From assembly GCA_947499255.1 (NCBI GenBank), contig CANMNF010000001.1, positions 372,001 through 436,000 on the forward strand: a DNA stretch of 64,000 nt. The letters are read 5' to 3'. The position numbers were made by a program, and so were the translations under genes. Each line of letters opens with the position of its first letter. Position 1 is the stretch's first letter. Below are positions 53,749 to 62,477 of this stretch, in pieces. This DNA comes from an uncultured Sphingomonadaceae bacterium. Its GTDB lineage: Bacteria > Pseudomonadota > Alphaproteobacteria > Sphingomonadales > Sphingomonadaceae. The notes under the pieces are model-generated. The model saw only the letters and a list, made by a program, of their open reading frames with translations, ran no database searches and was not told the DNA's origin.

Positions 53749-55202
53749 TGGATCAGCAAAACAAAGGCGGCGTGGCCGCACGGATCGCAAAACGCGCATT
53801 CTGCAGAGGGGGTGTCGCTCTCTCGGCGTTGGCCGCTGCGAGCATGGCGGTCTCTCCTGTGAGCGCCAATGTTGGCGGCGAACTCAACGACTTCTTCGAT
53901 GACATGGGCGCAGCCGCCAATGTTACCGGACCAGTGGCCTATCAGGGTCAGCAAGCGGGCTATTATTCGGGCGGGAACATCTGGACCCGGTTTCCGCAGA
54001 AAAACGTCGATCCGGTCAATCTTCAGCTCCCATCGATCAAAGCGGGTTGCGGGGGTATCGATGTCTTTTCGGGCTCGTTCTCTTTCATCAATACCGATGA
54101 GATCGTGGCGATGCTCAAGGCCACTGCCAACAATGCGCTCGGCTTCGCCTTTCAGCTCGCGATCAAATCGATCAGCCCTCAGATCGCTGCGACCATTGAG
54201 GAAATGGCGCAGAAAGCGCAGCAGATGAACCAGTTCAACATGAACAGCTGCGAAGTGGCGCAGAACTTGGTCGGGGGCCTTTGGGGCAAGTCCGACCGGA
54301 TGTCCTCGGAGATCTGTAAATCCGTTGGCAACAGCCAGGGTTTGTTCTCTGATTGGGCGAAGAGCCGGCACGAGTGTGGCACGGGAGGCCAGCGCTCATC
54401 GACCATTCAAGCCAACAACGACCCCGATATCCCGGCCGAAAGCTATAACTTCACTTGGGAGATGCTTGATGAGAGCTATCCAAGCTTCTCGGTCGAATTC
54501 CGCGAATATCTCATGACGTTCGTCGGGACGATCATCTTCTACCAGGATGGTGATCCAAGCGGGAACACCGGGTATCAATTCGTCGGAAACGCCAACAGTG
54601 ACTTACTGACGGCCCTCCTTGATGGCGGCAGCGCGGTTGAGATTCTTGATTGCGATACGCCTGACAAGTGCCTCAACCCGACGAAGCAGACCCTCACGAT
54701 ATCGAGCTCTGAGGCGCTGAAGCCGCGTGTGCGCACTATGATCAAAGGCATCAACACCAAGATCCGCACCAACGCTGCATTGAACGGCGACGAGATCGGA
54801 CTGCTCGGTGCAACGACGATCCCCCTCTACAAGATCATGACGGTGAATGCGGCGGCAACGCTTGGCGGGATGACGAATAACGACATGAACGAGCTCGCCG
54901 AAGTCGTCGCGGTCGACTTGCTCGAGACGCTCGCTCAGCAGCACTACAATCTGGCGATACGCGGTGTCGGCACCTTCCAGAACGGCCAAGAAGATGCGGT
55001 CGAACAGTGGCGCGAGCAGATCGCTGTGGCTGGCGAGGTTTTGCGCGACAACTCGGAGAAGATGACCGCGCGGCTGAGCCGCACGCAGATGATCGTCGAG
55101 CGCGCTGTCTTCCTCGAAAGCACGCTGCGCAACAACATCTCCCCGCAAATGTCGTCGGCGCTCTCCTTCAGCACCGCGCTTTCGAACCAGGGCATTCAAT
55201 AA
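53748..55202 (+). CDS. traH: Conjugative pilus assembly protein TraH
   Basis: 484 residues, signal peptide ending SPVSAN, then NVGGELNDFFDDMGAAANVTGP, YYSGGNIWTRFPQKNVDPVN, IKAGCGGIDVFSGSFSFINT and NSCEVAQNLVGGLWG, all TraH family landmarks. C-terminal coiled coil around 400-470. Outer-membrane-associated pilus assembly protein working with TraF, TraU and TraW. Confidence 0.96.
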   Translation: MDQQNKGGVAARIAKRAFCRGGVALSALAAASMAVSPVSANVGGELNDFFDDMGAAANVTGPVAYQGQQAGYYSGGNIWTRFPQKNVDPVNLQLPSIKAGCGGIDVFSGSFSFINTDEIVAMLKATANNALGFAFQLAIKSISPQIAATIEEMAQKAQQMNQFNMNSCEVAQNLVGGLWGKSDRMSSEICKSVGNSQGLFSDWAKSRHECGTGGQRSSTIQANNDPDIPAESYNFTWEMLDESYPSFSVEFREYLMTFVGTIIFYQDGDPSGNTGYQFVGNANSDLLTALLDGGSAVEILDCDTPDKCLNPTKQTLTISSSEALKPRVRTMIKGINTKIRTNAALNGDEIGLLGATTIPLYKIMTVNAAATLGGMTNNDMNELAEVVAVDLLETLAQQHYNLAIRGVGTFQNGQEDAVEQWREQIAVAGEVLRDNSEKMTARLSRTQMIVERAVFLESTLRNNISPQMSSALSFSTALSNQGIQ

Positions 55203-55214
55203 GGACGGCAGGCC

Positions 55215-58034
55215 ATGCTGGAAATCTTCACGACCGGTGGCGGCGAATACGTCGTCAACGTCTTCAACGCGGTCAGCGCTTGGACCGGGGGAGGGGGCTT
55301 TCGCTCCTTGTTGACGGTCGTGATGGTCATGGGCCTGATCTACAGCCTTCTGGTTGTTGCGTTCAGCCTGAATTGGCGTGCCTGGCTCAACTGGTTTCTT
55401 GGCGCGACTCTGATGTTCGGCGCGCTCATCGTTCCCACCACCACGGTCAAAGTCACCGATCGACTCAATCCGTCTCTGGCGCCCGCCACCGTCGCCAATG
55501 TTCCGGTGGGGCTGGCCCTTGTTGCATCAATCAGCTCGACTGCAGGGGACTGGCTCACGCGCACCGCCGAGACCGTCTTTGTCATGCCGAACTCGCTGCA
55601 GATGTCGAACAACGGGATCATCTATGGCGCCAGGCTCTGGGATCGTACACGGGATTTTCGGATCAAGGATCCGCGTATCAGCGCGAATCTCGACGAGTAT
55701 TTTCGCCAATGTCTTTTCTACGATATTCTCCTCGGGTTCGAAGACTTCGACACGATCGCCAATTCTGACAACATTCTCGTCGATATGGGCCCGGGATCTC
55801 CCGCCCGCGCTATGACGCAGATACCGGTTTCCGGGCCATCCACCATCGTTACCTGCCAGGCCGGATACACCGAATTGCAGACCGCGATGGCGGCTTACAC
55901 CGAGCTCGGTCTTGAAGAAGAAGGCCGAAAGATGTTCCCCGGTCTCACGCCAGCAGCCGCAAAGGCCAAACTGGTGGCCGACATGCCGGTGATCGCGAAC
56001 CACTTTCACGGCAGCTCGCAAACCGCGCAGCAAGTTTTCCAGCAGCGCTCGCTTGTCGATGCGTTCCTGCAGGCCCGCGCCAACCTGTCAGCAGCCGATG
56101 GCGACACGTTCGCCATGCTCCGCGCCGAGGAACAGGCGCGCAACACTTACAGCTCGATCGCGCAGCAAGCGATGACCTGGGTGCCGCTTCTCAACATCGT
56201 GTTGACGGTTGTGTTTTACGCGATGTTCCCGGTGATCTTCCCGCTCTTCCTCTTTCCGCGAACTGGTGTCACGGCGCTAAAAGGCTATGTCACGGGTTTT
56301 TTCTATCTAGCCGCTTGGGGACCGCTTTATGTGGTCTTGCACATGTTCATCATGGATCGCGCGGCAGACTCGCTGAACGCGACCGCGCCGGGCGGGATTA
56401 CGATGGCTGGCATGGCGGGCATTGATGCGGTCAACGCGGATACCGCGACCATTGCGGGTTTTCTGATGATGTCGATCCCGTTCCTGGCCGCCGGCATGGC
56501 GCGCGGCGCAATGGCGGTATCAAGCCAAGCGACCTCGATGCTGGCGCCCGCTCAGGCGGCTGCGGAAGCGGCGGCGGTCGAGCGCACGACCGGCAATTAT
56601 TCCTACGGCAATGAGAGCTTCATGAACCTCTCAAGCTTCAACAGGCAGTCGAACCAATGGAACACCGCGCCGTCTTACACGGGCGGGTCGGCTATGATGA
56701 GCACGGTCAACGACAACGGCACATTCATTAAGCGAACCGCTGATGGCTCAACAGTCTTCGATACATCGCCCGGAATGAGCCGCCTGGCGTTTGGCGCCTC
56801 GCTCAGCCAGTTCAACAATTCTGAGCGCCAGCAGACACTCTCCGAGCTGGAAACCGCTCGCTCGACGCTCAGCGAGGAGCGCTCGCGCGCCTTGTCATTC
56901 CTCGACCGCACTTCGAGTCGTCAGACAAGCGGCGTGCGCAATTCAAGCGGGAGCGAGAGCACGTCTGGCTTTCGGTCCGGCGAAAACCTGCAGCGCTTCG
57001 ACAATCAGTCGCTGGATTCACGCGATGGGGTGAGCGAAAGTGATCGGGTCACAAGCTCACGGGGTAATCAGCAGACGAACACTGATAGGCTCGAGACAAC
57101 ACGGTCTGGCAATGCTGGCGTTGGCGGGACTGTTGGCCGCGGCAACTCAACTGGTCGGGTAGGTCGCGGTTCTGGTGCAGGACTTAATGGGGGTGCACAG
57201 GTTGGCATGAATGGCGGACGGGTTCGTACTGATTCTGTCAATCGCGGAAGCGACCGCATGACGGGGCAGGGCTTCGAGTCCTCCACTTCAGAAAACCGGG
57301 CTAACGGATCGAACGCCACACAGGACGCTGGTAGCTACAGACATAGCGGGAGTTTCAACCGCAGCGAAGGATACTCGGACAACTCACACTCCCGCGAGCG
57401 CGCGCTTGAGGAGGTCCGGCGCATCGATGAGCGCATCGCCGAGATCGACGAGTTGTCCACTTCGCTCAGCAACAACACGTCGTCGCGGGACGGCTATGGC
57501 TCGAACGTAAACTTCGACATGAGCCAGATCGTCGCGAGCCGCTATCAGGAGAAAGCGATCGAACTGGGCATCACAGCGCCGAGCCTTGCGCGGACCGACT
57601 ACAGCCCACAAGAGCAGGCCGCCTATGAACTCGTCGCCCGCGACATCATCTTGGACTATTATGATGAGCGCGTCGCTCCCTACCGGGATCTTATCCCTGA
57701 CGAAGGCAGCGTGGTTGGCAATGTGTCCGGCCCCGGCCAATTCAGCGAGGCGGACCTGCGCGCAAGCACACCTCAGCGCTCGCATGGAGGCCCGCGCAAC
57801 CTCGTAAGCGGCTCAAATGACGGTTCCATAGGCGAACGCGTTGATGAAGGCGCGGAAGGTTTGGGTGATCGCTATGAAAGGAATGGATCGCGTTATGGCG
57901 AACGACGTGAGGAGTTCGATCGGAGCCGTGAAGGTCTAGGTGGGGCAGACGACAGGTTCGACGAGCGCTTCTATGATCACGATCAGCGGGAGAGAAGTCC
58001 GCTGCACAGACGCCTTCGCGGTGATGAAAAGTGA
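55215..58034 (+). CDS. traG: Conjugative transfer/mating-pair protein TraG
   Basis: 939 residues. N-terminal part (1-about 460) has several membrane segments, including RSLLTVVMVMGLIYSLLVVAF and WLNWFLGATLMFGALIVPTT, and IVLTVVFYAMFPVIFPLFLF, matching TraG_N. The C-terminal half (about 480-939) is hydrophilic, Ser/Asn/Arg/Gly-rich and low complexity, with a helical segment near 730-750. F TraG uses its C-terminal part for entry exclusion; here that region looks unlike F. Last gene of the tra operon. Confidence 0.9.
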   Translation: MLEIFTTGGGEYVVNVFNAVSAWTGGGGFRSLLTVVMVMGLIYSLLVVAFSLNWRAWLNWFLGATLMFGALIVPTTTVKVTDRLNPSLAPATVANVPVGLALVASISSTAGDWLTRTAETVFVMPNSLQMSNNGIIYGARLWDRTRDFRIKDPRISANLDEYFRQCLFYDILLGFEDFDTIANSDNILVDMGPGSPARAMTQIPVSGPSTIVTCQAGYTELQTAMAAYTELGLEEEGRKMFPGLTPAAAKAKLVADMPVIANHFHGSSQTAQQVFQQRSLVDAFLQARANLSAADGDTFAMLRAEEQARNTYSSIAQQAMTWVPLLNIVLTVVFYAMFPVIFPLFLFPRTGVTALKGYVTGFFYLAAWGPLYVVLHMFIMDRAADSLNATAPGGITMAGMAGIDAVNADTATIAGFLMMSIPFLAAGMARGAMAVSSQATSMLAPAQAAAEAAAVERTTGNYSYGNESFMNLSSFNRQSNQWNTAPSYTGGSAMMSTVNDNGTFIKRTADGSTVFDTSPGMSRLAFGASLSQFNNSERQQTLSELETARSTLSEERSRALSFLDRTSSRQTSGVRNSSGSESTSGFRSGENLQRFDNQSLDSRDGVSESDRVTSSRGNQQTNTDRLETTRSGNAGVGGTVGRGNSTGRVGRGSGAGLNGGAQVGMNGGRVRTDSVNRGSDRMTGQGFESSTSENRANGSNATQDAGSYRHSGSFNRSEGYSDNSHSRERALEEVRRIDERIAEIDELSTSLSNNTSSRDGYGSNVNFDMSQIVASRYQEKAIELGITAPSLARTDYSPQEQAAYELVARDIILDYYDERVAPYRDLIPDEGSVVGNVSGPGQFSEADLRASTPQRSHGGPRNLVSGSNDGSIGERVDEGAEGLGDRYERNGSRYGERREEFDRSREGLGGADDRFDERFYDHDQRERSPLHRRLRGDEK

Positions 58035-58035
58035 G

Positions 58036-58251
58036 CTACCAGCTCAGAATGGCAAACGCTAAGAAGGCAGATGCCAACACCAATGCAATCAAGCCCTGGA
58101 CAGCACCGCCGCTGCCACTTCGACGAGAGTCTTGGTGATCAGAATTCTCGGGCTGCGACGTGAGCCACTCTGGGTTTACGCCGCCAGACGGGTCGTGCTT
58201 CGTCGCAGCTTGTAGAACACCGGATTCGCCTGCTTGATCATCCAAGCCCAT
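58036..58251 (-). CDS. Small tail-anchored membrane protein
   Basis: 71 residues from ATG 58251 (AGGAGA site); an upstream in-frame ATG at 58296 adds 15 codons without a ribosome site. Polar N terminus and one C-terminal hydrophobic segment GLIALVLASAFLAFAILSW, a tail-anchor layout. It ends one base past traG on the other strand. No family recognised. Confidence 0.5.
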   Translation of the reverse strand: MGLDDQAGESGVLQAATKHDPSGGVNPEWLTSQPENSDHQDSRRSGSGGAVQGLIALVLASAFLAFAILSW

Positions 58252-58419
58252 CTTATTTCTCCTAGCTTTCTTATACCATTCAAGGGTGGCAAACACAATT
58301 ACTGGCGGAATTCTGCGAAAAGACTAGGAGAGCGTTTCGGGGCGATCTGGTACTAGGTTCGACCTGGATGATAAGTTGAGGAACTCGAGGGGGCGGAACA
58401 TGTCGAAAAGGCAGGCCGT

Positions 58420-59211
58420 TTGGACACAATGCAATCCAAGATCGATGCGACCTATATAGAGTTGCGCGAGAAGATCCTGTTCGGCGAACTTCAGCCCGGC
58501 TCGCCGATGACGTTCGAGCATATAATCGAGCACACCGGGGTCTCGGCATCTATGGCGCGCGAGCTCATCCTTTCATTGGGGGCGGGCGGGTACCTCACTC
58601 GGCGCGGCAGAGGGCATGTCGTTTCGTCATTCACCAACGAACAGGTTGAGGAATGGCGCCTCGCGCTAGGGGCGATCGTGGAGATTGGCGCGCTGCGCCT
58701 GGCCCTTATTGGCGGTGAAACGCTCGATGCAGCTGAGCAATTTCTCGACGCCAATGTTCGCGACATCTCTCACAGGCAAGAGGACTTCTTCCTTGGAGCC
58801 GTCGCGTTCACGAACATCATTCTGGGAGGAAGGGGCAGCACACTCTCAGGGCTGGTCGAGCAGTTCATCCCGCAGGCGTTTTTCCGCCTTCAGTGGTTGT
58901 CGGATGTCTACGCTGAGCGCACCGGGTATTTGGTAGAAGCTTCCGATCGCTATCTTTCAGCGGCGCGGGCGAAGGACTTGGAGGGTGTTAGAGAAGCGAG
59001 CCGCTTCTTCTTCGATGGGACTGCGCCGGCGCTGCACGAACTGGTCAATGAAATGGCTGCGGGATCATACCCGCCCAAAGACAGGCACGATGGATTTCAT
59101 ACGATTGAGCCAAAGATCACCGGAGCACCGACCTATGCCGGCAGCTCAAGGGCTATGACTCCCCTTTTAAGCCCGCTCGGCGAACGAAAATGCGACGCTC
59201 ACTCGTTCTAA
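58420..59211 (+). CDS. GntR-family transcriptional regulator (FCD-like)
   Basis: 263 residues from TTG 58420 (ATG 58429 is equally possible). Winged helix-turn-helix: IELREKILFGELQPGSPMTF, HTGVSASMARELILSLGAGG and RGRGHVVSSF. C-terminal helical domain (about 75-235) with effector-binding pattern of the FadR/FCD type. Tail of about 35 residues unrelated. Likely ligand-responsive regulator; targets unknown. Confidence 0.72.
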   Translation: MDTMQSKIDATYIELREKILFGELQPGSPMTFEHIIEHTGVSASMARELILSLGAGGYLTRRGRGHVVSSFTNEQVEEWRLALGAIVEIGALRLALIGGETLDAAEQFLDANVRDISHRQEDFFLGAVAFTNIILGGRGSTLSGLVEQFIPQAFFRLQWLSDVYAERTGYLVEASDRYLSAARAKDLEGVREASRFFFDGTAPALHELVNEMAAGSYPPKDRHDGFHTIEPKITGAPTYAGSSRAMTPLLSPLGERKCDAHSF

Positions 59212-59219
59212 GCCTCGCC

Positions 59220-59897
59220 TCACACTTGGGCGGCTTTCACAACCAATGGATCTGACGGATGCACTCGCATGGCTACAGCCGCGGCGGCGCAGGTCCTGAC
59301 CTCGATCTCGCAGAGGTGATGAAACATCGTCTGCGCGGACTGCGCCATGCCATCCAGATAACGCTCGCCTAGCCTGTACGAGCGTGCGTAGATATGTGCG
59401 ATGCTCGCTCTCTTCGCATATTCTTCGAGCATGCGGCGCTCGCCGACCGCAGCGACAACAGCCATCATCATCTTCTGGTGAGCGAGGAGGGCTGCCAATG
59501 GTTTCCCGGACCCGGCGACGGTCTCGAACGCTCGAACCCGCTTGCGCAATTCAGGGATCGCGGGGGTGCAGTTCATCGAGGAGAGCCGGACGATGGCAGT
59601 CGCTTCTATCCCTGCGAGCGCAGCCTGTTCCTCCCAGAGCTGTGTCTCTGTGGGGCGATACCATTCTAACCTGGTGATGTTGGTGCGGATGAACCCGAAG
59701 CTGCGAAGCTCGCTAAAGGCGTATTCACCCCAGGCGAGGTCTTTGTCTGCCGTTTTCGCCAAGGCTTCGGGGGAGGGGGTAAGCGGAATGCCTTCGCCTT
59801 GCGCAATCGCTCGCCTGAAGGTCTCGATCTCGGAATCCGCAGCTTTAGCCAGTTTCTCGATGGCGACGCGGTATAGCTGATCGACTCCTTCACTCAT
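59220..59897 (-). CDS. Helical FCD-like protein convergent with the GntR gene
   Basis: 225 residues from ATG 59897 (TTG 59903 possible). All-helical; the C-terminal part RSYRLGERYLDGMAQSAQTM...CAAAAVAMRVHPSDPL resembles the end of an FCD effector domain. The N-terminal half has no clear helix-turn-helix. It may be a partner or decoy of the adjacent regulator, 8 bases away and convergent. Family call is tentative. Confidence 0.45.
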   Translation of the reverse strand: MSEGVDQLYRVAIEKLAKAADSEIETFRRAIAQGEGIPLTPSPEALAKTADKDLAWGEYAFSELRSFGFIRTNITRLEWYRPTETQLWEEQAALAGIEATAIVRLSSMNCTPAIPELRKRVRAFETVAGSGKPLAALLAHQKMMMAVVAAVGERRMLEEYAKRASIAHIYARSYRLGERYLDGMAQSAQTMFHHLCEIEVRTCAAAAVAMRVHPSDPLVVKAAQV

Positions 59898-59927
59898 GGT
59901 CAAATGATAGCAGCCTGGTTGCGGTCA

Positions 59928-60137
59928 TCAATTGGGCTTGGGCCAACTGCCGCCGTTTACTTCCTGCTCGTACTCGCTGATCCGCTTCCATTCGATCGCC
60001 GTCTCATCGAAGGTGTCATTCTCCAGAATGCGCGTGCAAATCGCATCGAGATCTTCGGCGTCCGCTGGGATGGTTCTCTTGGTCCGATAAGCGTGGACCG
60101 CCTCCACAAGGCGCTTTAAGTCTTCATACTGCCCCAT
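59928..60137 (-). CDS. Small hypothetical protein (69 aa)
   Basis: Acidic, soluble, helical (KRLVEAVHAYRTKRTIPADA, LDAICTRILENDTFDETAIE). ATG start. Lies 30 bases upstream of the FCD-like gene on the same strand and may be cotranscribed with it. No family recognised. Confidence 0.45.
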   Translation of the reverse strand: MGQYEDLKRLVEAVHAYRTKRTIPADAEDLDAICTRILENDTFDETAIEWKRISEYEQEVNGGSWPKPN

Positions 60138-60382
60138 TCACTGTCGTACCCACCTGTTTCGTATCTTTTATTAAACTACCGCAAGTATTAAAGAGAAATA
60201 CGGTCCAACACGGTATCAGGTTCCAGAGCATTCGAGACGGGCACCAATCGCACCGGAGCGACCTCGAAGCGACGTCACATTCGACTGCATCTCCTCCCCG
60301 TCCCTGACGGGCAGGGAATTGAGAGAAAGCCTCCCATCCCCTAAGTCGCGTGAGAATCTGCGAAAACCGAGTTCGAGGTTCG

Positions 60383-61300
60383 CTATTTCCGCAGCACGTC
60401 CTCCAAAATGCGGACTAGCCTCAGCCGTTTGGTCGCAGGGAGTGCGTCCAGATTTTGCTGCTTCCACAAGACCGCCGGCAGGTCCTTCGCATGGGGAATA
60501 TTCAGAAGCTGCCAATCAGGGTCGCCGGCTTTGAAGCCGATCAAGAATTCTCGGTGCTCCTCCGGCATGCCATCGACCATCTGGGCGACGATGGCTTCGC
60601 GTGTTTCCTCGAGTGCGGCAAGCTCGATTGGCTCTTGCGTCATGCCAACCAGCCCGCGCTTGAATTCTTCTTCTAACGGCTTGCGGACCGGCGCTAGAGT
60701 TTCCGCCATGGGGCGGTTGTGGCTGATGAGATAGACAACGAAAGCCTGTCGCAGAGCATCGTCGATCCCTTCGTTGGCCAGCAGGTCTCGGACATCGAAG
60801 AGATCGCGCGGATGCTGGCGGTCAAGTGCTGCGACAATCTTGCCAGCGTAGAGATCTGCAAAGGAAACGATTTGCATTTCGGAGAAACCAAAGGCGTCCT
60901 CGACCGCCGGCGCAACGCTTCGCAAGGCGGTGCCCTGGACCGTTCCGCGCAGTACGGGCGTGACTTCGATCTTGATCTGGACCCCATCTGCGCGAACGAT
61001 CAGCTTAGTGAGGATTGTGTCCTTTGGGGAGGGCAGGCCTGTGACCGCCGCGCCGGGTATCTCTTGTTCGATCCGCTCTTTTATGCGGGTTAGAGAGCTG
61101 TCGATGGTTGCAAGTGAAGTCGCTCGATCTTGGACCGGCAGATAGGTCAGATCTATATCGACCGAGAGGCGGGGCAGGTCGCGGACAAAGAGATTGATTG
61201 CGGTGCCACCTTTAAGCGCGAAGACCCTCTCTTCGGCGACAAAGGGCATGGTGCGGATCAACAGCTCAACCTGTCGGCGATAGGATTCTGAGAAGGCCAT
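60383..61300 (-). CDS. abiEii: AbiEii-type nucleotidyltransferase toxin
   Basis: 305 residues. Motifs of the AbiEii/DUF1814 nucleotidyltransferase fold: FALKGGTAINLF (GG-T loop), RLSVDIDLTYLP (catalytic D-x-D), KIEVTPVLRGT (third acidic residue) and FADLYAGKIVAAL with RDLFDVRDLL. Toxin of a type IV system; family members transfer nucleotides to tRNA or other targets and cause reversible growth arrest. Six bases downstream of the antitoxin gene. Confidence 0.93.
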   Translation of the reverse strand: MAFSESYRRQVELLIRTMPFVAEERVFALKGGTAINLFVRDLPRLSVDIDLTYLPVQDRATSLATIDSSLTRIKERIEQEIPGAAVTGLPSPKDTILTKLIVRADGVQIKIEVTPVLRGTVQGTALRSVAPAVEDAFGFSEMQIVSFADLYAGKIVAALDRQHPRDLFDVRDLLANEGIDDALRQAFVVYLISHNRPMAETLAPVRKPLEEEFKRGLVGMTQEPIELAALEETREAIVAQMVDGMPEEHREFLIGFKAGDPDWQLLNIPHAKDLPAVLWKQQNLDALPATKRLRLVRILEDVLRK

Positions 61301-61306
61301 GCGTCG

Positions 61307-62092
61307 CTACTCGAACAGCTCTGCTGGCAGCGTGATACCGTAGCGGGTATCGAGCTTTCCGCCCTCGACCAGCGCCCGCTTTCCGGAACCAAGATCGATC
61401 TTCGAGAGGTCAAGATGTGAGCGCCATGCGTGGTTGTGCCGGTCGGCAAAAAAGAGAAACAGGCGCTTCACTTTCACACTGGAGCAGTGCTCAAGAAGCG
61501 GCTGCAATTTGCGTGGGCTAAGAGTGCTCATCCCCTCGAACAGCATGTCGACTTGATGGAAGCTTTCATGCTTTGGCAATTCATCCAGAAGCTCGAAGGC
61601 CGCTCGCTCCTTAGTCGAGTAGCGTATGGGCAGCTGCATGCCGGATGCGCTGTACATCACCGGGGTCGGAAGCGGCGGCGCTTCTGCGTCTTTGGGAAAC
61701 AGGCGGCGATTGTTTCGCCACTCAAATTCAGTCTCTAGGGGCAAATCGTCCAGCCATGTCGGTGGTTTTTCTGGCCCGTAGAGATAGACGCGCTGGGAGA
61801 CAGTCGTGATGTAATGGGCATAGCCTTGCTCTTCGAGCGCTGTTCGCCCGCCGACCGTGAGTGGAAGGTCGAGCAAAGACTGAAGTGAGATCACAGTTTG
61901 TTGCCAGGTGAGAGGCCCTCTCGATCTCCGATATACTCGCCGGGTCGGGCTATCGAGCCAGCCTGAGGTGAGGTAATGGCTGCGCAGGGCTGACGAATAG
62001 CCCTTTGCCTCCAACCAAGCGGCATCGACTAAGAGGCCCTCAGGGAGCTCTTGTAGAAGCTGGTTTAGTTTGCCGTCTGAACGCGTAGCCAT
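61307..62092 (-). CDS. abiEi: AbiEi-type antitoxin
   Basis: 261 residues. N-terminal winged helix (KLNQLLQELPEGLLVDAAWLEAKGYSSALRSHYLTSG, DSPTRRVYRRSRGPLTWQQ), then the C-terminal AbiEi antitoxin domain (LPIRYSTKERAAFELLDEL, LSPRKLQPLLEHCSSVKVKRLF). Represses its own promoter and neutralises AbiEii without forming a stable complex, as known for the family. Leads the pair abiEi-abiEii. Confidence 0.92.
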   Translation of the reverse strand: MATRSDGKLNQLLQELPEGLLVDAAWLEAKGYSSALRSHYLTSGWLDSPTRRVYRRSRGPLTWQQTVISLQSLLDLPLTVGGRTALEEQGYAHYITTVSQRVYLYGPEKPPTWLDDLPLETEFEWRNNRRLFPKDAEAPPLPTPVMYSASGMQLPIRYSTKERAAFELLDELPKHESFHQVDMLFEGMSTLSPRKLQPLLEHCSSVKVKRLFLFFADRHNHAWRSHLDLSKIDLGSGKRALVEGGKLDTRYGITLPAELFE

Positions 62093-62115
62093 ACTTAGCG
62101 TTTTAGGCTATTATC

Positions 62116-62162
62116 AAACCAATGTCGAGTTTAAAGTGAGCAGGAAACACTAAACTTGGTTT
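62116..62162. promoter_or_regulatory. Inverted repeat upstream of abiEi
   Basis: AAACC...AGTTTAAAGTG (62116-62120, 62128-62138) mirrors CACTAAACT...GGTTT (62148-62156, 62158-62162) with a two-base bulge. It starts 24 bases upstream of abiEi next to a -10-like GATAAT on the minus strand (62110-62115). AbiEi proteins are known to bind inverted repeats at their own promoter, so this is a candidate operator. The rest of the gap up to 62477 shows nothing recognisable. Confidence 0.5.
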
Positions 62163-62477
62163 AACGAATGGCCGGTCGGGCAAACTGCAGCTGTTGCTCT
62201 CGATTGTCCATATTTCTTGGAATGCCGGTCCATGATGCCGGTGCTTGAGATCCAGTGCGAGTCGGTAGAACCAATCTCGAGATCATGATCATTCTATCCC
62301 TTCATGTTCGCATCAGTTTCTAGGCCGTTTGTTGACTGTCCGGATTCATCGGAGCGGATCGCCGAAGCGGACGCTCTGCATTCGTCCGCCGATCAGACAA
62401 ATCGGTACTACAGGCGGTTACGCGCACCTTGGCTCAGCGTAGAATGAACAACTGCAAAGCAGCGAAATCCTCTAACC

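Noticed and set aside
53742-54371. 209-codon minus-strand ORF over traH
   Set aside because: Antisense shadow; traH landmarks are on the plus strand.
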